Below are positions 52,954-61,106 of a stretch of 64,000 nucleotides of DNA, in pieces; the first letter of the stretch is position 1, and each line of letters opens with the position of its first letter. The DNA is taken from positions 1,116,001-1,180,000 of the forward strand of contig CAVSMR010000003.1 in the NCBI GenBank assembly GCA_963729115.1, given 5' to 3'. The translations under genes were made by a program, and so were the position numbers. The DNA comes from Actinophytocola sp963729115. Its GTDB lineage: Bacteria; Actinomycetota; Actinomycetes; Mycobacteriales; Pseudonocardiaceae. The notes below the pieces were generated by a model that saw only the letters and a program-made list of their open reading frames with translations, ran no database searches and was not told the DNA's origin.

Positions 52954-54015
52954 ATGACGGCGTTGCACATGCGTGGTGTCGTGCTTCCCGAAGGGGAGGA
53001 GCACGACCTCTGGATCGTGAACGGTCGCATCAGGACGGCGGCCGTGCCAGGTGCCGAGACCATTGTGGACGGTGGGTTCCTCGTGCCCGGCCTGGTCGAC
53101 GCGCACTGTCACGTCGGGATCGCCGCCGCGGACCTCGACGACGCCGCCCAGCAGGCCCGGACCGACCGTGACGCGGGTGCCCTCCTCATCCGCGACTGCG
53201 GCTCGCCCATCGACACCGCCCCGCTCCAGGCACGCCTCGAGCTCCCGCGGATCATCCGCGCCGGCCGGCACCTGGCCCGCCCCAAGCGCTACATCCGCGA
53301 CCTCGCCGACGAGGTCGAGCCCACCGACCTCCCGCGCGCCGTCGCCGAGCAGGCCGCGGTCGGGGACGGCTGGGTCAAGCTCGTCGGCGACTACATCGAC
53401 CGCGGCCTCGGTGAGCTCGCCCCGCTCTGGCCCGACGACGTGCTCGCCGAGGCCATCCGCGTCGCCCACGAGGCGGGGGCCCGCGTCACCGCCCACGTCT
53501 TCGGTTCCAGCGCGCTGCCCGGCCTCATCGCGTCCGGCATCGACTGCATCGAGCACGGCACCGGCCTCACCGACGACACCATCGCCGCCATGGTCGAGCA
53601 CGGCACGGCACTCGTCCCGACGCTGATCAACATCGAGACGTTCCCCGACATCGCCGCCGGCGCCGTCAAGTACCCGCGCTACGCCGCCCAGATGCTCGAC
53701 CTCCACGGCCGCGTCCGCGAGACGGTCGGCAAGGCGATCGAGGCCGGCATCCCCGTCTACGCCGGCACCGACGCGGGCGGCGGCATCGCGCACGGCCGCA
53801 TCGTCGACGAGATCATCGCCCTGCACGAGACCGGCATGACCGCCGAGCAGGCACTCGGCGCCGCCTCCTGGACGGCTCGTGGCTGGCTCGGCTGGTCGGG
53901 CATCCGGGAGTCCTCGGCCGCGGACATCGTCGCCTACGACGCCGACCCGCGCGCCGACCTCGACACCCTCCGCACCCCCAAGCGAATAGTCCTGCGCGGC
54001 CGCGTCATCCACTGA
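52954..54015 (+). CDS. Amidohydrolase family protein
   Basis: 353 residues. Metal-dependent hydrolase: VPGLVDAHCHVGI holds the HxH pair, TAHVFG and IEHGTGL the later His ligands, and YAGTDAGGGIAHG the catalytic Asp. The substrate is unknown. M. tuberculosis has a homologous gene (Rv2915c) next to ffh, so position is conserved. CAGAAT 14 bases before ATG 52954 suggests a leaderless start, under a TetR-type operator at 52887-52907. Confidence 0.9.
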   Translation: MTALHMRGVVLPEGEEHDLWIVNGRIRTAAVPGAETIVDGGFLVPGLVDAHCHVGIAAADLDDAAQQARTDRDAGALLIRDCGSPIDTAPLQARLELPRIIRAGRHLARPKRYIRDLADEVEPTDLPRAVAEQAAVGDGWVKLVGDYIDRGLGELAPLWPDDVLAEAIRVAHEAGARVTAHVFGSSALPGLIASGIDCIEHGTGLTDDTIAAMVEHGTALVPTLINIETFPDIAAGAVKYPRYAAQMLDLHGRVRETVGKAIEAGIPVYAGTDAGGGIAHGRIVDEIIALHETGMTAEQALGAASWTARGWLGWSGIRESSAADIVAYDADPRADLDTLRTPKRIVLRGRVIH

Positions 54016-54480
54016 CGTGCGCGAGCAGCGGCCCGTCCGAAAATGCCGCGACGGGCAGCGAAACCGTCGCCAACGCCGGGTCCCCGCCGTCGAACTCGAC
54101 CACCGCCGCGCGCCCACGGCCGAGCGAAGAACGCCCGCCGCTCGGCGCCGGTCGACGCCACCGGTCCGGCCGCGAGCGCCGCGGCGAAGCACCATCTCCG
54201 CCAGGAACGTCGGCCACATGACCTGCACCCCCGCGGCCAGCGCCTCGGCCGCATGACCCGCGCGCCCGCCGTCCCGTCCGAGAGCTCCCGGGACGCCAGC
54301 CGCGCCCGCGCCAAACCACGTGCGGCCCGGCGATCTCGGGCATGACCTGCGTGCCCTCCGCGACTGTCAGCGGCGCGTCCGGCAGTCCCGCACATGATCG
54401 GCCCGCGCTCGCGACGCAGCGAACATCGCGAGCAGCGGCCGGGACCATCGCCGCGCGGGGAGAGGTCCTCGAAGCGGATC
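54005..54480 (-). pseudogene. Probable frameshifted gene remnant, identity unknown
   Basis: On the minus strand, protein-like segments occur in different frames in consistent order: LLAMFAASRARADHVRD (about 54440-54385), PDAPLTVAEGTQVMPEIAG (about 54385-54325), AEALAAGVQVMWPTF (about 54250-54200), PVASTGAERRAFF (about 54170-54130), then EFDGGDPALATVSLPV and AFSDGPLLAHVSG with a stop at 54005-54007. Several single-base shifts would be needed to join them. I cannot name the family. The alternative is that GC-rich intergenic DNA mimics coding segments; the last segment's stop overlaps the amidohydrolase 3' end. Confidence 0.35.
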
Positions 54481-54692
54481 GCCCCGCACGACCCGCCGCG
54501 AGCGCCCGAGCGGCCCCACCGAGCCACCGCACGTCCACCGGACCAAGCGTGCCGGGCGCTCGCCCGCATGACCCGCCGCGAGCGCCCGAGCGCCCCACCG
54601 AGCCACCGCACGGCACACCGGACCAAGCATGCCGGGCGCGTCGGCCCAGCGTGCGCGGGTTGGATCGGCGCGAAAGGACTAGTCTCGGCCTG
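54016..54692. other. 677-base stretch without an intact gene
   Basis: This gap holds the probable gene remnant (minus strand, to about 54480), the 80-bp tandem repeat (54491-54650), and the promoter of the CAAX protease gene (TAGTCT at 54680-54685). No complete open frame with family similarity was seen on either strand, and no tRNA-like cloverleaf. Confidence 0.6.
54491..54650. repeat. Two tandem 80-bp imperfect repeats
   Basis: Copy 1 begins with ACCCGCCGCGAGCGCCCGAG at 54491 and copy 2 with the same 20 bases at 54571; both continue with CCCCACCGAGCCACCGCAC and GGACCAAGC-TGCCGGGCG at 80-base spacing (54540 and 54620). The copies differ by a few substitutions and compensating small indels. 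The repeat fills the gap between the gene remnant and the CAAX protease promoter. Confidence 0.75.
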
Positions 54693-55448
54693 GTGACCAC
54701 CGAACGGGAAGCGACGGACACCACCAGTTCCGTCGCCGAGCCCCCGGTCCGGACACACCGCTGGGGGTTCGGCGCGTTCCTGTTCGTGTTCGCCGTCTTC
54801 GTCCTCTCCGCCGTCGTCATCGGCGCGATCGTGTCCGCGATCGACCCGCACGCGGGCAACTCCGCGACGGTCGTCCTGGTCGGCACGATGGTGCCCACCG
54901 TGCTCGCCGCCGGTGTCGCGCTGCTCGTGACCCGGCTGCGTGGCAACGGCCCGCGCGTCGACCTGCGGCTGTCGTTCCGCGCCGACGACTTCCGGGCGGG
55001 TGTCAAGTTCGGCCTGCTGGGCCTGGTCTGCACCACGCTCGCGGCGGTCGTGTGGACGAACCTGGTCGGCCCGGAGAACGCGACGAGCGCGGTCGGTGCC
55101 CTGGTCGACAACACGCGCATGCCCGTGGCCGCGGCGGTCGCGCTCTTCCTGTTCGTCTGGCTCGTCGGGCCGGTCTGCGAGGAGATCATCTACCGAGGGC
55201 TGCTGTGGGGTGCGCTCGAGCGGCTGCAGTGGGGTCGCTGGGCGGTCTTCACGCTGACCACGGTCATCTTCGCGGTCAGCCACCTCGAGCCGCTGCGCAC
55301 GTCGCTGCTGCTCGTGATCGGTATCCCGATCGGCCTCGCCCGGCTGTTCACCGGCCGGCTGGGCGCCAGCATCGTGACCCACCAGGTCAACAACTTCCTG
55401 CCCGCACTGGCCGTGCTGCTGGTCGCGGTCGGGGTGATGCCGGCCTGA
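54693..55448 (+). CDS. CPBP/CAAX-type intramembrane metalloprotease
   Basis: 251 residues with about seven transmembrane helices. The Abi/CAAX motifs are present: CEEIIYRGLLWG (E163-E164, R168), FAVSHLEP (motif with metal His) and THQVNNF (last His). Bacterial members are linked to peptide maturation or bacteriocin immunity; the substrate is unknown. GTG 54693 is chosen because TAGTCT (54680-54685) is 13 bases upstream, a leaderless pattern, and it leaves a normal short N-terminus. Confidence 0.87.
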   Translation: MTTEREATDTTSSVAEPPVRTHRWGFGAFLFVFAVFVLSAVVIGAIVSAIDPHAGNSATVVLVGTMVPTVLAAGVALLVTRLRGNGPRVDLRLSFRADDFRAGVKFGLLGLVCTTLAAVVWTNLVGPENATSAVGALVDNTRMPVAAAVALFLFVWLVGPVCEEIIYRGLLWGALERLQWGRWAVFTLTTVIFAVSHLEPLRTSLLLVIGIPIGLARLFTGRLGASIVTHQVNNFLPALAVLLVAVGVMPA

Positions 55449-55533
55449 TCGGGCCGTCTGGCAGAATGTACGGCTGTCCGTCGTGGCCGGACCCTCTCAC
55501 CGTGCCATGGCGCCAACAACTTGGGGCTCCAGC

Positions 55534-55554
55534 CATCCGTACCCCACACGGATG
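55534..55554 (+). promoter_or_regulatory. Leader hairpin upstream of rpsP
   Basis: CATCCGT (55534-55540), loop ACCCCAC, ACGGATG (55548-55554), a perfect 7-bp stem 40 bases before the rpsP GTG. A -10-like CAGAAT at 55461-55466 would give a leader of over 100 bases. Control of the ribosomal operon through this leader is possible but unproven. Confidence 0.45.
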
Positions 55555-55594
55555 ACCGGCGCCCGCAACCGTCATCAGAGGAGCACCACCACCC

Positions 55595-56104
55595 GTGGCC
55601 GTCAAGATCAAGCTGCAGCGTCTGGGAAAGATCCGGGCGCCGTACTACCGAGTCATCGTCTCCGATGCCCGTACCCGCCGTAGCGGCAAGGCCATCGAGA
55701 CCATCGGCCGGTACCACCCCAAGGAGGAGCCGAGCCTCATCGAGGTCGACTCCGAGCGCACCCAGTACTGGCTGGGCGTCGGCGCGCAGCCGACCGACTC
55801 CGTGCAGCGGCTCCTGGAGATCACCGGCGACTGGCAGAAGTTCAAGGGCCTGCCGGGCACCGAGGGCACGCTCAAGCACGCCGAGGCCAAGCCGTCGAAG
55901 CAGGAGCTGTTCGAGGCCGCCCTCAAGGAGGCCGGCTCGGAGCCGACCACCGACGCCACCACCCCGAAGAAGAAGGGTGGCGCCAAGCGGACCGACGCGA
56001 AGAAGGCCGACGCGAGCAAGGCCGACCCGAAGAAGGCCGACGACAAGAAGGCCGACGACAAGGCGGAGAAGCCGGCCGATGAGGGTGCCAAGGACGAGTC
56101 GTGA
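55595..56104 (+). CDS. rpsP: 30S ribosomal protein S16 with long charged tail
   Basis: 169 residues. The S16 domain is complete in the first 85 (MAVKIKLQRLGKIRAPYYRV, GRYHPKEEP, WLGVGAQPTDSV). A C-terminal tail of about 80 residues becomes a Lys/Ala/Asp repeat (KKADASKADPKKADDKKADD), about twice the family length. Actinobacterial S16 often carries such a tail. GTG 55595 follows AGAGGAG. It overlaps khpA by 4 bases (GTGA) and starts the rpsP-khpA-rimM-trmD operon. Confidence 0.97.
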   Translation: MAVKIKLQRLGKIRAPYYRVIVSDARTRRSGKAIETIGRYHPKEEPSLIEVDSERTQYWLGVGAQPTDSVQRLLEITGDWQKFKGLPGTEGTLKHAEAKPSKQELFEAALKEAGSEPTTDATTPKKKGGAKRTDAKKADASKADPKKADDKKADDKAEKPADEGAKDES

Positions 56105-56340
56105 GCTTCCTGGCTGACGCTCTCGAACACCTGGTGCGCGGCATCGTCGACAACCCGGACGATGTGCGCGTCGAGCTGGTGACCACGCGCCGCGGTCGCA
56201 CGCTCGAGCTGCACGTCAACCCGGAGGACCTCGGCAAGGTGATCGGCCGGGGTGGCCGTACCGCGACCTCGCTGCGCACGGTCATGGCCGGCATCGGCGG
56301 TCGCGGTATCCGAGTGGACGTCGTCGACACCGACCAGTGA
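56101..56340 (+). CDS. khpA: KH-domain RNA-binding protein KhpA
   Basis: 79 residues, a single type II KH domain: LEHLVRGIVDNPDDVRVEL, LELHVNPEDLGKVIGRGGRT with the RNA-contacting GxxG loop (GRGG), and SLRTVMAGIGGRGIRVDVVD. It usually pairs with KhpB (Jag) as an RNA chaperone affecting cell division in Gram-positives. GTG 56101 and the end overlap rpsP and rimM respectively by 4 bases each. Confidence 0.94.
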   Translation: MSFLADALEHLVRGIVDNPDDVRVELVTTRRGRTLELHVNPEDLGKVIGRGGRTATSLRTVMAGIGGRGIRVDVVDTDQ

Positions 56341-56852
56341 CCGACCTGCTGGTGGGCCGTATCGCGAAGGCGCACGGCATCGGCGGCGAGCTGGCCGTCG
56401 ACGTGCACACCGACGCACCGGACGAACGCTTCGCGCCCGGGGCCGTGCTCAACGCGCGGCTCCGGGACCGTTCGGCGCGCACGCTGACCGTGTCCACGGT
56501 CCGGGCGCACTCCGGCCGGCTGCTGGTCCGCTTCGAGGAGATCCCGGACCGCACGGCCGCCGAGGCGGTGCGGGGCGCGCAGCTGGTGGTCGACGCGGCT
56601 GACCTGCCGCCGTCCGCGGACCCGGACGAGTTCTACGACCACGAGCTGGAGGGCCTCGCCGCCGTGCTGGCCGACGGCACCGAGGTCGGCCGCGTCCGCG
56701 AGATCGCCCGCAGCCCGGGCGGTGAGCTGCTCATCATCGACCTGGTCGAGGGCGCGGAGGCGCTCGTGCCGTTCGTCCGCGAGATCGTGCCCGAGGTGGA
56801 CGTGGCCGCCGGCCGCGTCGTGCTCGACCCGCCCGAGGGCCTGCTGAGCTAG
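56337..56852 (+). CDS. rimM: Ribosome maturation factor RimM
   Basis: 171 residues. It aids 30S head assembly by binding S19. The N-terminal beta barrel starts LLVGRIAKAHGIGGELAVDV and the C-terminal PRC barrel contains FYDHELEGLAAVLADGTEVG and ELLIIDLVEGAEALVPFV. GTG 56337 overlaps the khpA stop (GTGA). The stop adjoins the ATG of trmD with no gap. Confidence 0.96.
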   Translation: MTDLLVGRIAKAHGIGGELAVDVHTDAPDERFAPGAVLNARLRDRSARTLTVSTVRAHSGRLLVRFEEIPDRTAAEAVRGAQLVVDAADLPPSADPDEFYDHELEGLAAVLADGTEVGRVREIARSPGGELLIIDLVEGAEALVPFVREIVPEVDVAAGRVVLDPPEGLLS

Positions 56853-57599
56853 ATGCGCATCGACGTCGTCACGATCTTCCCCGAGTACCTGGACCCCTTG
56901 CGCCAGGCCCTTCTCGGGCGCGCGGTCGAGCGCGGCCTGCTGTCCCTCGACGTCCACGACCTGCGGAAGTGGACGCACGACGTACACAAGGCGGTCGACG
57001 ACAGCCCGTACGGCGGCGGCCCGGGCATGGTCATGAAGCCGCAGGTCTGGGGCGAGGCGCTCGACGAGCTGTGCGCCGCGGGCACGCCGCGGCTGGTCGT
57101 GCCGACGCCAGCCGGCCGGCCGTTCACCCAGGCCACCGCCCGCGAGTACGCGGAGCAGGAGTGGCTGCTGTTCGCCTGCGGTCGCTACGAGGGCATCGAC
57201 CAGCGGGTGCTCGATGACGCCGCCCGCCGGATGCCGGTCGACGAGGTCTCGATCGGCGACTACGTGCTGGTCGGCGGCGAGGCAGCGGTCATGGTCATGG
57301 TCGAGGCCGTGGCGCGCCTGCTGCCCGGGGTGCTCGGCAACCCGGCGTCGGCCGAGCAGGACTCCTTCTCCGACGGCCTGCTCGAAGGCCCCAGCTACAC
57401 CCGGCCGGAGGTGTGGCGCGACCTTCCGGTGCCCGAGGTGCTGCGGTCGGGCAACCACGGCGCGATCGCGCGGTGGCGCCGCGACCAGGCACTGGCCAGG
57501 ACCCATCAGCGGCGTCCGGACCTGATCGAGGCGCTGCCCCCGGACGCGCTCGACAAGCACGACCGGGCCGCGCTCGAGCGGCTGCGCGGCGTCGAGTGA
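56853..57599 (+). CDS. trmD: tRNA (guanine(37)-N(1))-methyltransferase
   Basis: 248 residues. SPOUT-class enzyme that makes m1G37 and prevents +1 frameshifts. MRIDVVTIFPEYLDPL, DDSPYGGGPGMVMKPQVW, CGRYEGIDQRVLDD and the knot region SIGDYVLVGGEAAVMVM are diagnostic; TRPEVWRDLPVPEVLRSGNH follows. ATG 56853 directly follows the rimM stop. A GC hairpin follows the stop. Confidence 0.97.
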   Translation: MRIDVVTIFPEYLDPLRQALLGRAVERGLLSLDVHDLRKWTHDVHKAVDDSPYGGGPGMVMKPQVWGEALDELCAAGTPRLVVPTPAGRPFTQATAREYAEQEWLLFACGRYEGIDQRVLDDAARRMPVDEVSIGDYVLVGGEAAVMVMVEAVARLLPGVLGNPASAEQDSFSDGLLEGPSYTRPEVWRDLPVPEVLRSGNHGAIARWRRDQALARTHQRRPDLIEALPPDALDKHDRAALERLRGVE

Positions 57600-57620
57600 T
57601 CCCCCCGTTCGGGTGGGGGA
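57600..57620 (+). terminator. Hairpin after trmD
   Basis: TCCCCC (57600-57605) pairs with GGGGGA (57615-57620) around a 9-base loop directly after the trmD stop. No T run follows, so termination is uncertain. Confidence 0.4.
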
Positions 57621-57687
57621 AGTTCGCATGACATACTTGTTCAGTTGTTGCGGCCGGGTGGCGCCTCGGCGCAATCCACGTTGACTC

Positions 57688-57729
57688 CCCAAGGTTGACC
57701 AAGGGCTCATCAGACAGCCACGCCTTGGG
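57688..57729 (+). promoter_or_regulatory. Possible rplS leader structure
   Basis: CCAAGG occurs at 57689-57694 and again at 57699-57704; either copy can pair with CCTTGG at 57723-57728. Two mutually exclusive hairpins in the 160-base gap before rplS could serve L19 feedback control. Speculative. Confidence 0.3.
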
Positions 57730-57759
57730 TGCACAAACGACACGAGGACGGATACACCC

Positions 57760-58119
57760 ATGAACACCCTGGATGCCCTGGACGCCAAGTCGCTGCGGTC
57801 CGACGTCCCGGACTTCCGCCCGGGCGACACGCTGAAGGTCCACGTCCGCGTCATCGAGGGCTCGCGCGAGCGGGTCCAGGTCTTCAAGGGCGTCGTCATC
57901 CGCCGGCAGGGCGGTGGCATCCGCGAGACCTTCACGGTGCGCAAGATCTCCTTCGGCGTCGGCGTGGAGCGCACCTTCCCGGTGCACTCCCCGAACATCG
58001 CGAAGATCGAGGTCGACCGGCGCGGTGACGTGCGGCGCGCGAAGCTGTACTACCTGCGTGAGCTGCGCGGCAAGGCCGCCAAGATCAAGGAGAAGCGCGA
58101 GACCGCGCACTCCTCCTGA
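57760..58119 (+). CDS. rplS: 50S ribosomal protein L19
   Basis: 119 residues. DFRPGDTLKVHVRVIEGSRERVQVFKGVVIRR and RETFTVRKISFGVGVERTFPVHSP are the L19 signature; it lies at the 30S-50S interface. ATG 57760 follows ACGAGGACGG. The gene is separated from trmD by 160 bases with hairpins, so it probably has its own promoter. Confidence 0.97.
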   Translation: MNTLDALDAKSLRSDVPDFRPGDTLKVHVRVIEGSRERVQVFKGVVIRRQGGGIRETFTVRKISFGVGVERTFPVHSPNIAKIEVDRRGDVRRAKLYYLRELRGKAAKIKEKRETAHSS

Positions 58120-58166
58120 GCCGCGACTTAACACCCTCCTGCGGAGACTTACCGTAACCTGGTGCC

Positions 58167-59252
58167 GTGGCCATCCCCGTGCACGCGCAGTCGCCGGAGG
58201 ACGATGCGGAGCGCACCGACCTAATCCCTCGAATCGACGAATTCCTCATCGAGACGAAGGGTTGGCGGCCGCCCGCGACGGGTCGTGTCGACGGCGCCTA
58301 TACGAACGGTCTGGCTCCGGACGACGTGCGTCCGGAGCGCGAGCGCCCCGACAGCGACCCCAAGTCGAAGCGGGGCAAGCACCGGCGGCCGCTGCGGAAG
58401 AAGCCGCTGTGGCAGGAGTTGCTGACGCTGTTCGCGGTCGCGCTCCTGCTGACCTTCCTCATCCAGCACTTCCTCGGCCGGGTGTACTCGATCCCGTCCG
58501 GCTCGATGGAGAAGACGCTGCACGGGTGTCCCGGCTGCACGGGCGACCGGGTGCTGGTCGACAAGCTCAGCTACGCGTTCACCGAACCCGGCCCCGGTGA
58601 CGTCGTCGTCTTCGAGGGCCCGGACACCTGGACCGAGAACGACGTCCAGGCACCTCCGTCGGGCAATGCCGTCACCAACGCCCTGCAGTCGATCGGCGCC
58701 CTGGTCGGCCTCGCGCCGCCGGACGAGCGCGACTTCGTCAAGCGGGTGATCGCGATCGGCGGCCAGACCGTCCAGTGCTGCGACGAGAAGATGCGCGTGC
58801 TCGTCGACGGCCGCCCGCTCAACGAGCCGTACGTCTACTGGCAGAACGGCAAACCGGACGCACAGCAGCGCTTCGACCCGGTGCTGGTGCCCGAGGGCAC
58901 GATCTGGGTCATGGGCGACAACCGCAGCGACTCCTGCGACTCCCGCTGCCAGGGCGGCGGCGGCATCCGCGGCGTCGTCCCCATCGACAAGGTGATCGGC
59001 AAGGCGCGCTACATCGTGCTGCCGCCGTCGCGGTGGCAGGGCGTCGGCGACCACAACCCGCAGGGCGGCATCCCGTTCGCGCTGGGCGCGCCGAGCTGGC
59101 AGCAGGGCATCCCGGCCGGTTTCGGCCTCCTCTTCGCATGGCCGGTGCTGTGGGCGGGCCGCCGGATCCGGTACGTGGTCCTCCCACCGCCGGACGACGA
59201 CCCGCCACCCGATGGAGACCCACCGCCCGACGGCTCGCCGTCGAAGGAGTAG
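58167..59252 (+). CDS. lepB: Signal peptidase I (first copy)
   Basis: 361 residues. Membrane serine protease that removes Sec and Tat signal peptides. Long charged cytoplasmic N-terminus (1-85), one transmembrane helix (about 87-104), catalytic Ser113 in IPSGSMEKTL, Lys192 in DFVKRVIAIGG, and MGDNRSDSCDSR. A Cys-rich pattern (HGCPGCTGD, VQCCDE) is shared with the next gene, and a second hydrophobic helix follows near 315-333. TAACCT (58155-58160) 12 bases before GTG 58167 suggests a leaderless start. Confidence 0.95.
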   Translation: MAIPVHAQSPEDDAERTDLIPRIDEFLIETKGWRPPATGRVDGAYTNGLAPDDVRPERERPDSDPKSKRGKHRRPLRKKPLWQELLTLFAVALLLTFLIQHFLGRVYSIPSGSMEKTLHGCPGCTGDRVLVDKLSYAFTEPGPGDVVVFEGPDTWTENDVQAPPSGNAVTNALQSIGALVGLAPPDERDFVKRVIAIGGQTVQCCDEKMRVLVDGRPLNEPYVYWQNGKPDAQQRFDPVLVPEGTIWVMGDNRSDSCDSRCQGGGGIRGVVPIDKVIGKARYIVLPPSRWQGVGDHNPQGGIPFALGAPSWQQGIPAGFGLLFAWPVLWAGRRIRYVVLPPPDDDPPPDGDPPPDGSPSKE

Positions 59253-59328
59253 CGCCCGGCGGGTGATCGGGTCGCCACGCGGGCGCGGGGGCACGAGTAG
59301 CTCGTGGCGCACCGGTAGTCTGCACGGC

Positions 59329-60327
59329 GTGGTCGACGTCGCACCTTCCGGAAACAGCAGGGACAACGAGAACGAGGGGGATGACCCTACCGACCGGGAG
59401 CACCGCGACGGCGACGCCGACGAGGCCGCCACCGGGGAACCGGCCGAGGACGATGCCGAGGACGGCGCCGAGGATGGTGCCGAGCCCGCCGGCCGGAAGC
59501 GCCGGCGAAAGGGCCGCAAACCGCGCTCGTTCTGGAAGGAGCTGCCGATCCTGATCGGCGTCGCGCTCCTGCTGGCCCTGCTCATCCAGACCTTCATCGC
59601 GCGGGTCTTCGTGATCCCGTCCGAGTCGATGGAACAGACCCTGCACGGCTGCCCGGGCTGCTACGGCGACCGGGTGCTGGTCGACAAGCTCGTCTTCGAC
59701 TTCGGCGACCCCGAGCCCGGCGAGGTCGTGGTCTTCAAGCGGCCGGGTACCTGGAACCAGGCGGAGTTCCAGTCCAACCGCTCCAGCAACGGGTTCGTGT
59801 CGTGGCTGCAGGACGTCGGCGCCGCGTTCGGCCTGGCCGCGCCCGACGAGGACGACGTGGTCAAGCGGATCATCGCGGTCGGCGGCCAGCGCGTGGAGTG
59901 CTGCGACGACAAGAACCGCGTGCTGGTCGACGGCAAGCCCCTCGACGAGTCCTACGTCTACTGGACGCCCACCGCCGAGCCGCGCCAGGCTTCGTTCGCG
60001 CCGCTCACCATCCCCGAGGGGATGCTGTTCGTGCTGGGCGACAACAGGAACAACTCCAGCGACTCCCGGTATCAGGGCGGCGGTGGCCGCAACGGCCTCG
60101 TGCCGGTGGACAATGTCATCGGCAAGGTGCGCTGGATCGTGCTGCCGCCGTCGCGCTGGCAAGGCGTCGGCGACCACAACCCGCAGGCGACCGGCACCAC
60201 CGCCGCGCTGGGGTACGGCATTCCCCTCGGCGGCGGCTTCCTGGTCGCGTGGCCGACGCTCTGGCTCGGCCGGCGGGTGCGCACCGCGCTCCGGAACGCT
60301 GCGAGCTCCACGGGAGACGAACCGTGA
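59329..60327 (+). CDS. lepB: Signal peptidase I (second, tandem copy)
   Basis: 332 residues, a paralogue of the preceding gene. Acidic N-terminal tail (Asp/Glu/Ala-rich, 1-55), transmembrane helix about 70-88, catalytic Ser100 in IPSESMEQTL, Lys179 in DVVKRIIAVGG, and LGDNRNNSSDSR. The shared HGCPGCYGD and RVECCDD show recent duplication. GTG 59329 lies 13 bases after TAGTCT (59316-59321). It overlaps rnhB by 4 bases. Different N-terminal tails may give different partners or regulation. Confidence 0.93.
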   Translation: MVDVAPSGNSRDNENEGDDPTDREHRDGDADEAATGEPAEDDAEDGAEDGAEPAGRKRRRKGRKPRSFWKELPILIGVALLLALLIQTFIARVFVIPSESMEQTLHGCPGCYGDRVLVDKLVFDFGDPEPGEVVVFKRPGTWNQAEFQSNRSSNGFVSWLQDVGAAFGLAAPDEDDVVKRIIAVGGQRVECCDDKNRVLVDGKPLDESYVYWTPTAEPRQASFAPLTIPEGMLFVLGDNRNNSSDSRYQGGGGRNGLVPVDNVIGKVRWIVLPPSRWQGVGDHNPQATGTTAALGYGIPLGGGFLVAWPTLWLGRRVRTALRNAASSTGDEP

Positions 60328-61106
60328 CGTTGGCCCACCTGGACTGGTTGGAGTCCCGCCCGCCGCGGGTTCTGCTGCGGCGTGAGGCCGGGAACTGGGG
60401 GCTGCAGTCGGCCCTCGACCGGCGTGGGCTGGGGCCGGTGGCGGGCGTCGACGAGGCCGGCCGCGGCGCGTGCGCGGGGCCGCTGGTCATCGCATCGTGC
60501 GTGCTCAAGCCGGGAGACGCCGCCCGCTTCGAGGGCCTCACCGACTCCAAGCTGCTGACCGCCGCCGCGCGCGAGCGGATGTACGACATCGTCCTGAAGC
60601 GGGCCGTGGACTACGCCGTGGTCGTCGTGCCGGTCGAGGAGGTCGACCTCATCGGCGTGCACGTGTCGAACATCGAGGGCATGCGGCGCGCGATCGCCCG
60701 GCTCACGACGCATCCCGGGTACGTGCTGATCGACGGCTTCCGGGTACCGGGCCTGACCGCGCCGAGCATGCCCGTGATCAAGGGCGACCGGGTGGTGGCC
60801 TGCGTGGCCGCGGCGTCCGTGCTCGCGAAGGTCACCCGCGACCGGATCATGGCCCGGCTGCACGAAGAGCTGCCGAGGTACGGGTTCGACGAGCACAAGG
60901 GCTACTGCACCGGCCCGCACGGCGAGGCGCTGCTGGAGCACGGGCCGAGCCACGTGCACCGGTGGTCGTTCGTCAACGTGGCCGCCGCGGGGCTGGCGCA
61001 TGGAATGCGCGCCCCGCATCCGGTGTCCTTGAGTGTGGCGGCGGCCGCCGTGGTCCAGAATGGGGGGTCCGCCCCCGTCGACTCCGAGGAGCGCGTAACC
61101 GCATGA
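60324..61106 (+). CDS. rnhB: Ribonuclease HII
   Basis: 260 residues. It cuts RNA in RNA-DNA hybrids and single ribonucleotides in DNA. GVDEAGRGACAGPLV carries the first acidic pair, LTDSKLLTAAARERMYD and VLIDGFRVPGL the others; CVAAASVLAKVTRDRIM is the second signature. GTG 60324 overlaps lepB (GTGA). The C-terminal 45 residues after HVHRWSFVNV extend beyond the core. It overlaps the DUF2469 gene by 4 bases. Confidence 0.95.
   Translation: MTLAHLDWLESRPPRVLLRREAGNWGLQSALDRRGLGPVAGVDEAGRGACAGPLVIASCVLKPGDAARFEGLTDSKLLTAAARERMYDIVLKRAVDYAVVVVPVEEVDLIGVHVSNIEGMRRAIARLTTHPGYVLIDGFRVPGLTAPSMPVIKGDRVVACVAAASVLAKVTRDRIMARLHEELPRYGFDEHKGYCTGPHGEALLEHGPSHVHRWSFVNVAAAGLAHGMRAPHPVSLSVAAAAVVQNGGSAPVDSEERVTA

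Noticed and set aside
52813..54228. 471-residue minus-strand frame over the amidohydrolase
   Set aside because: Most of it is antisense to the amidohydrolase; only the short segment near its start is considered, as part of the possible remnant.
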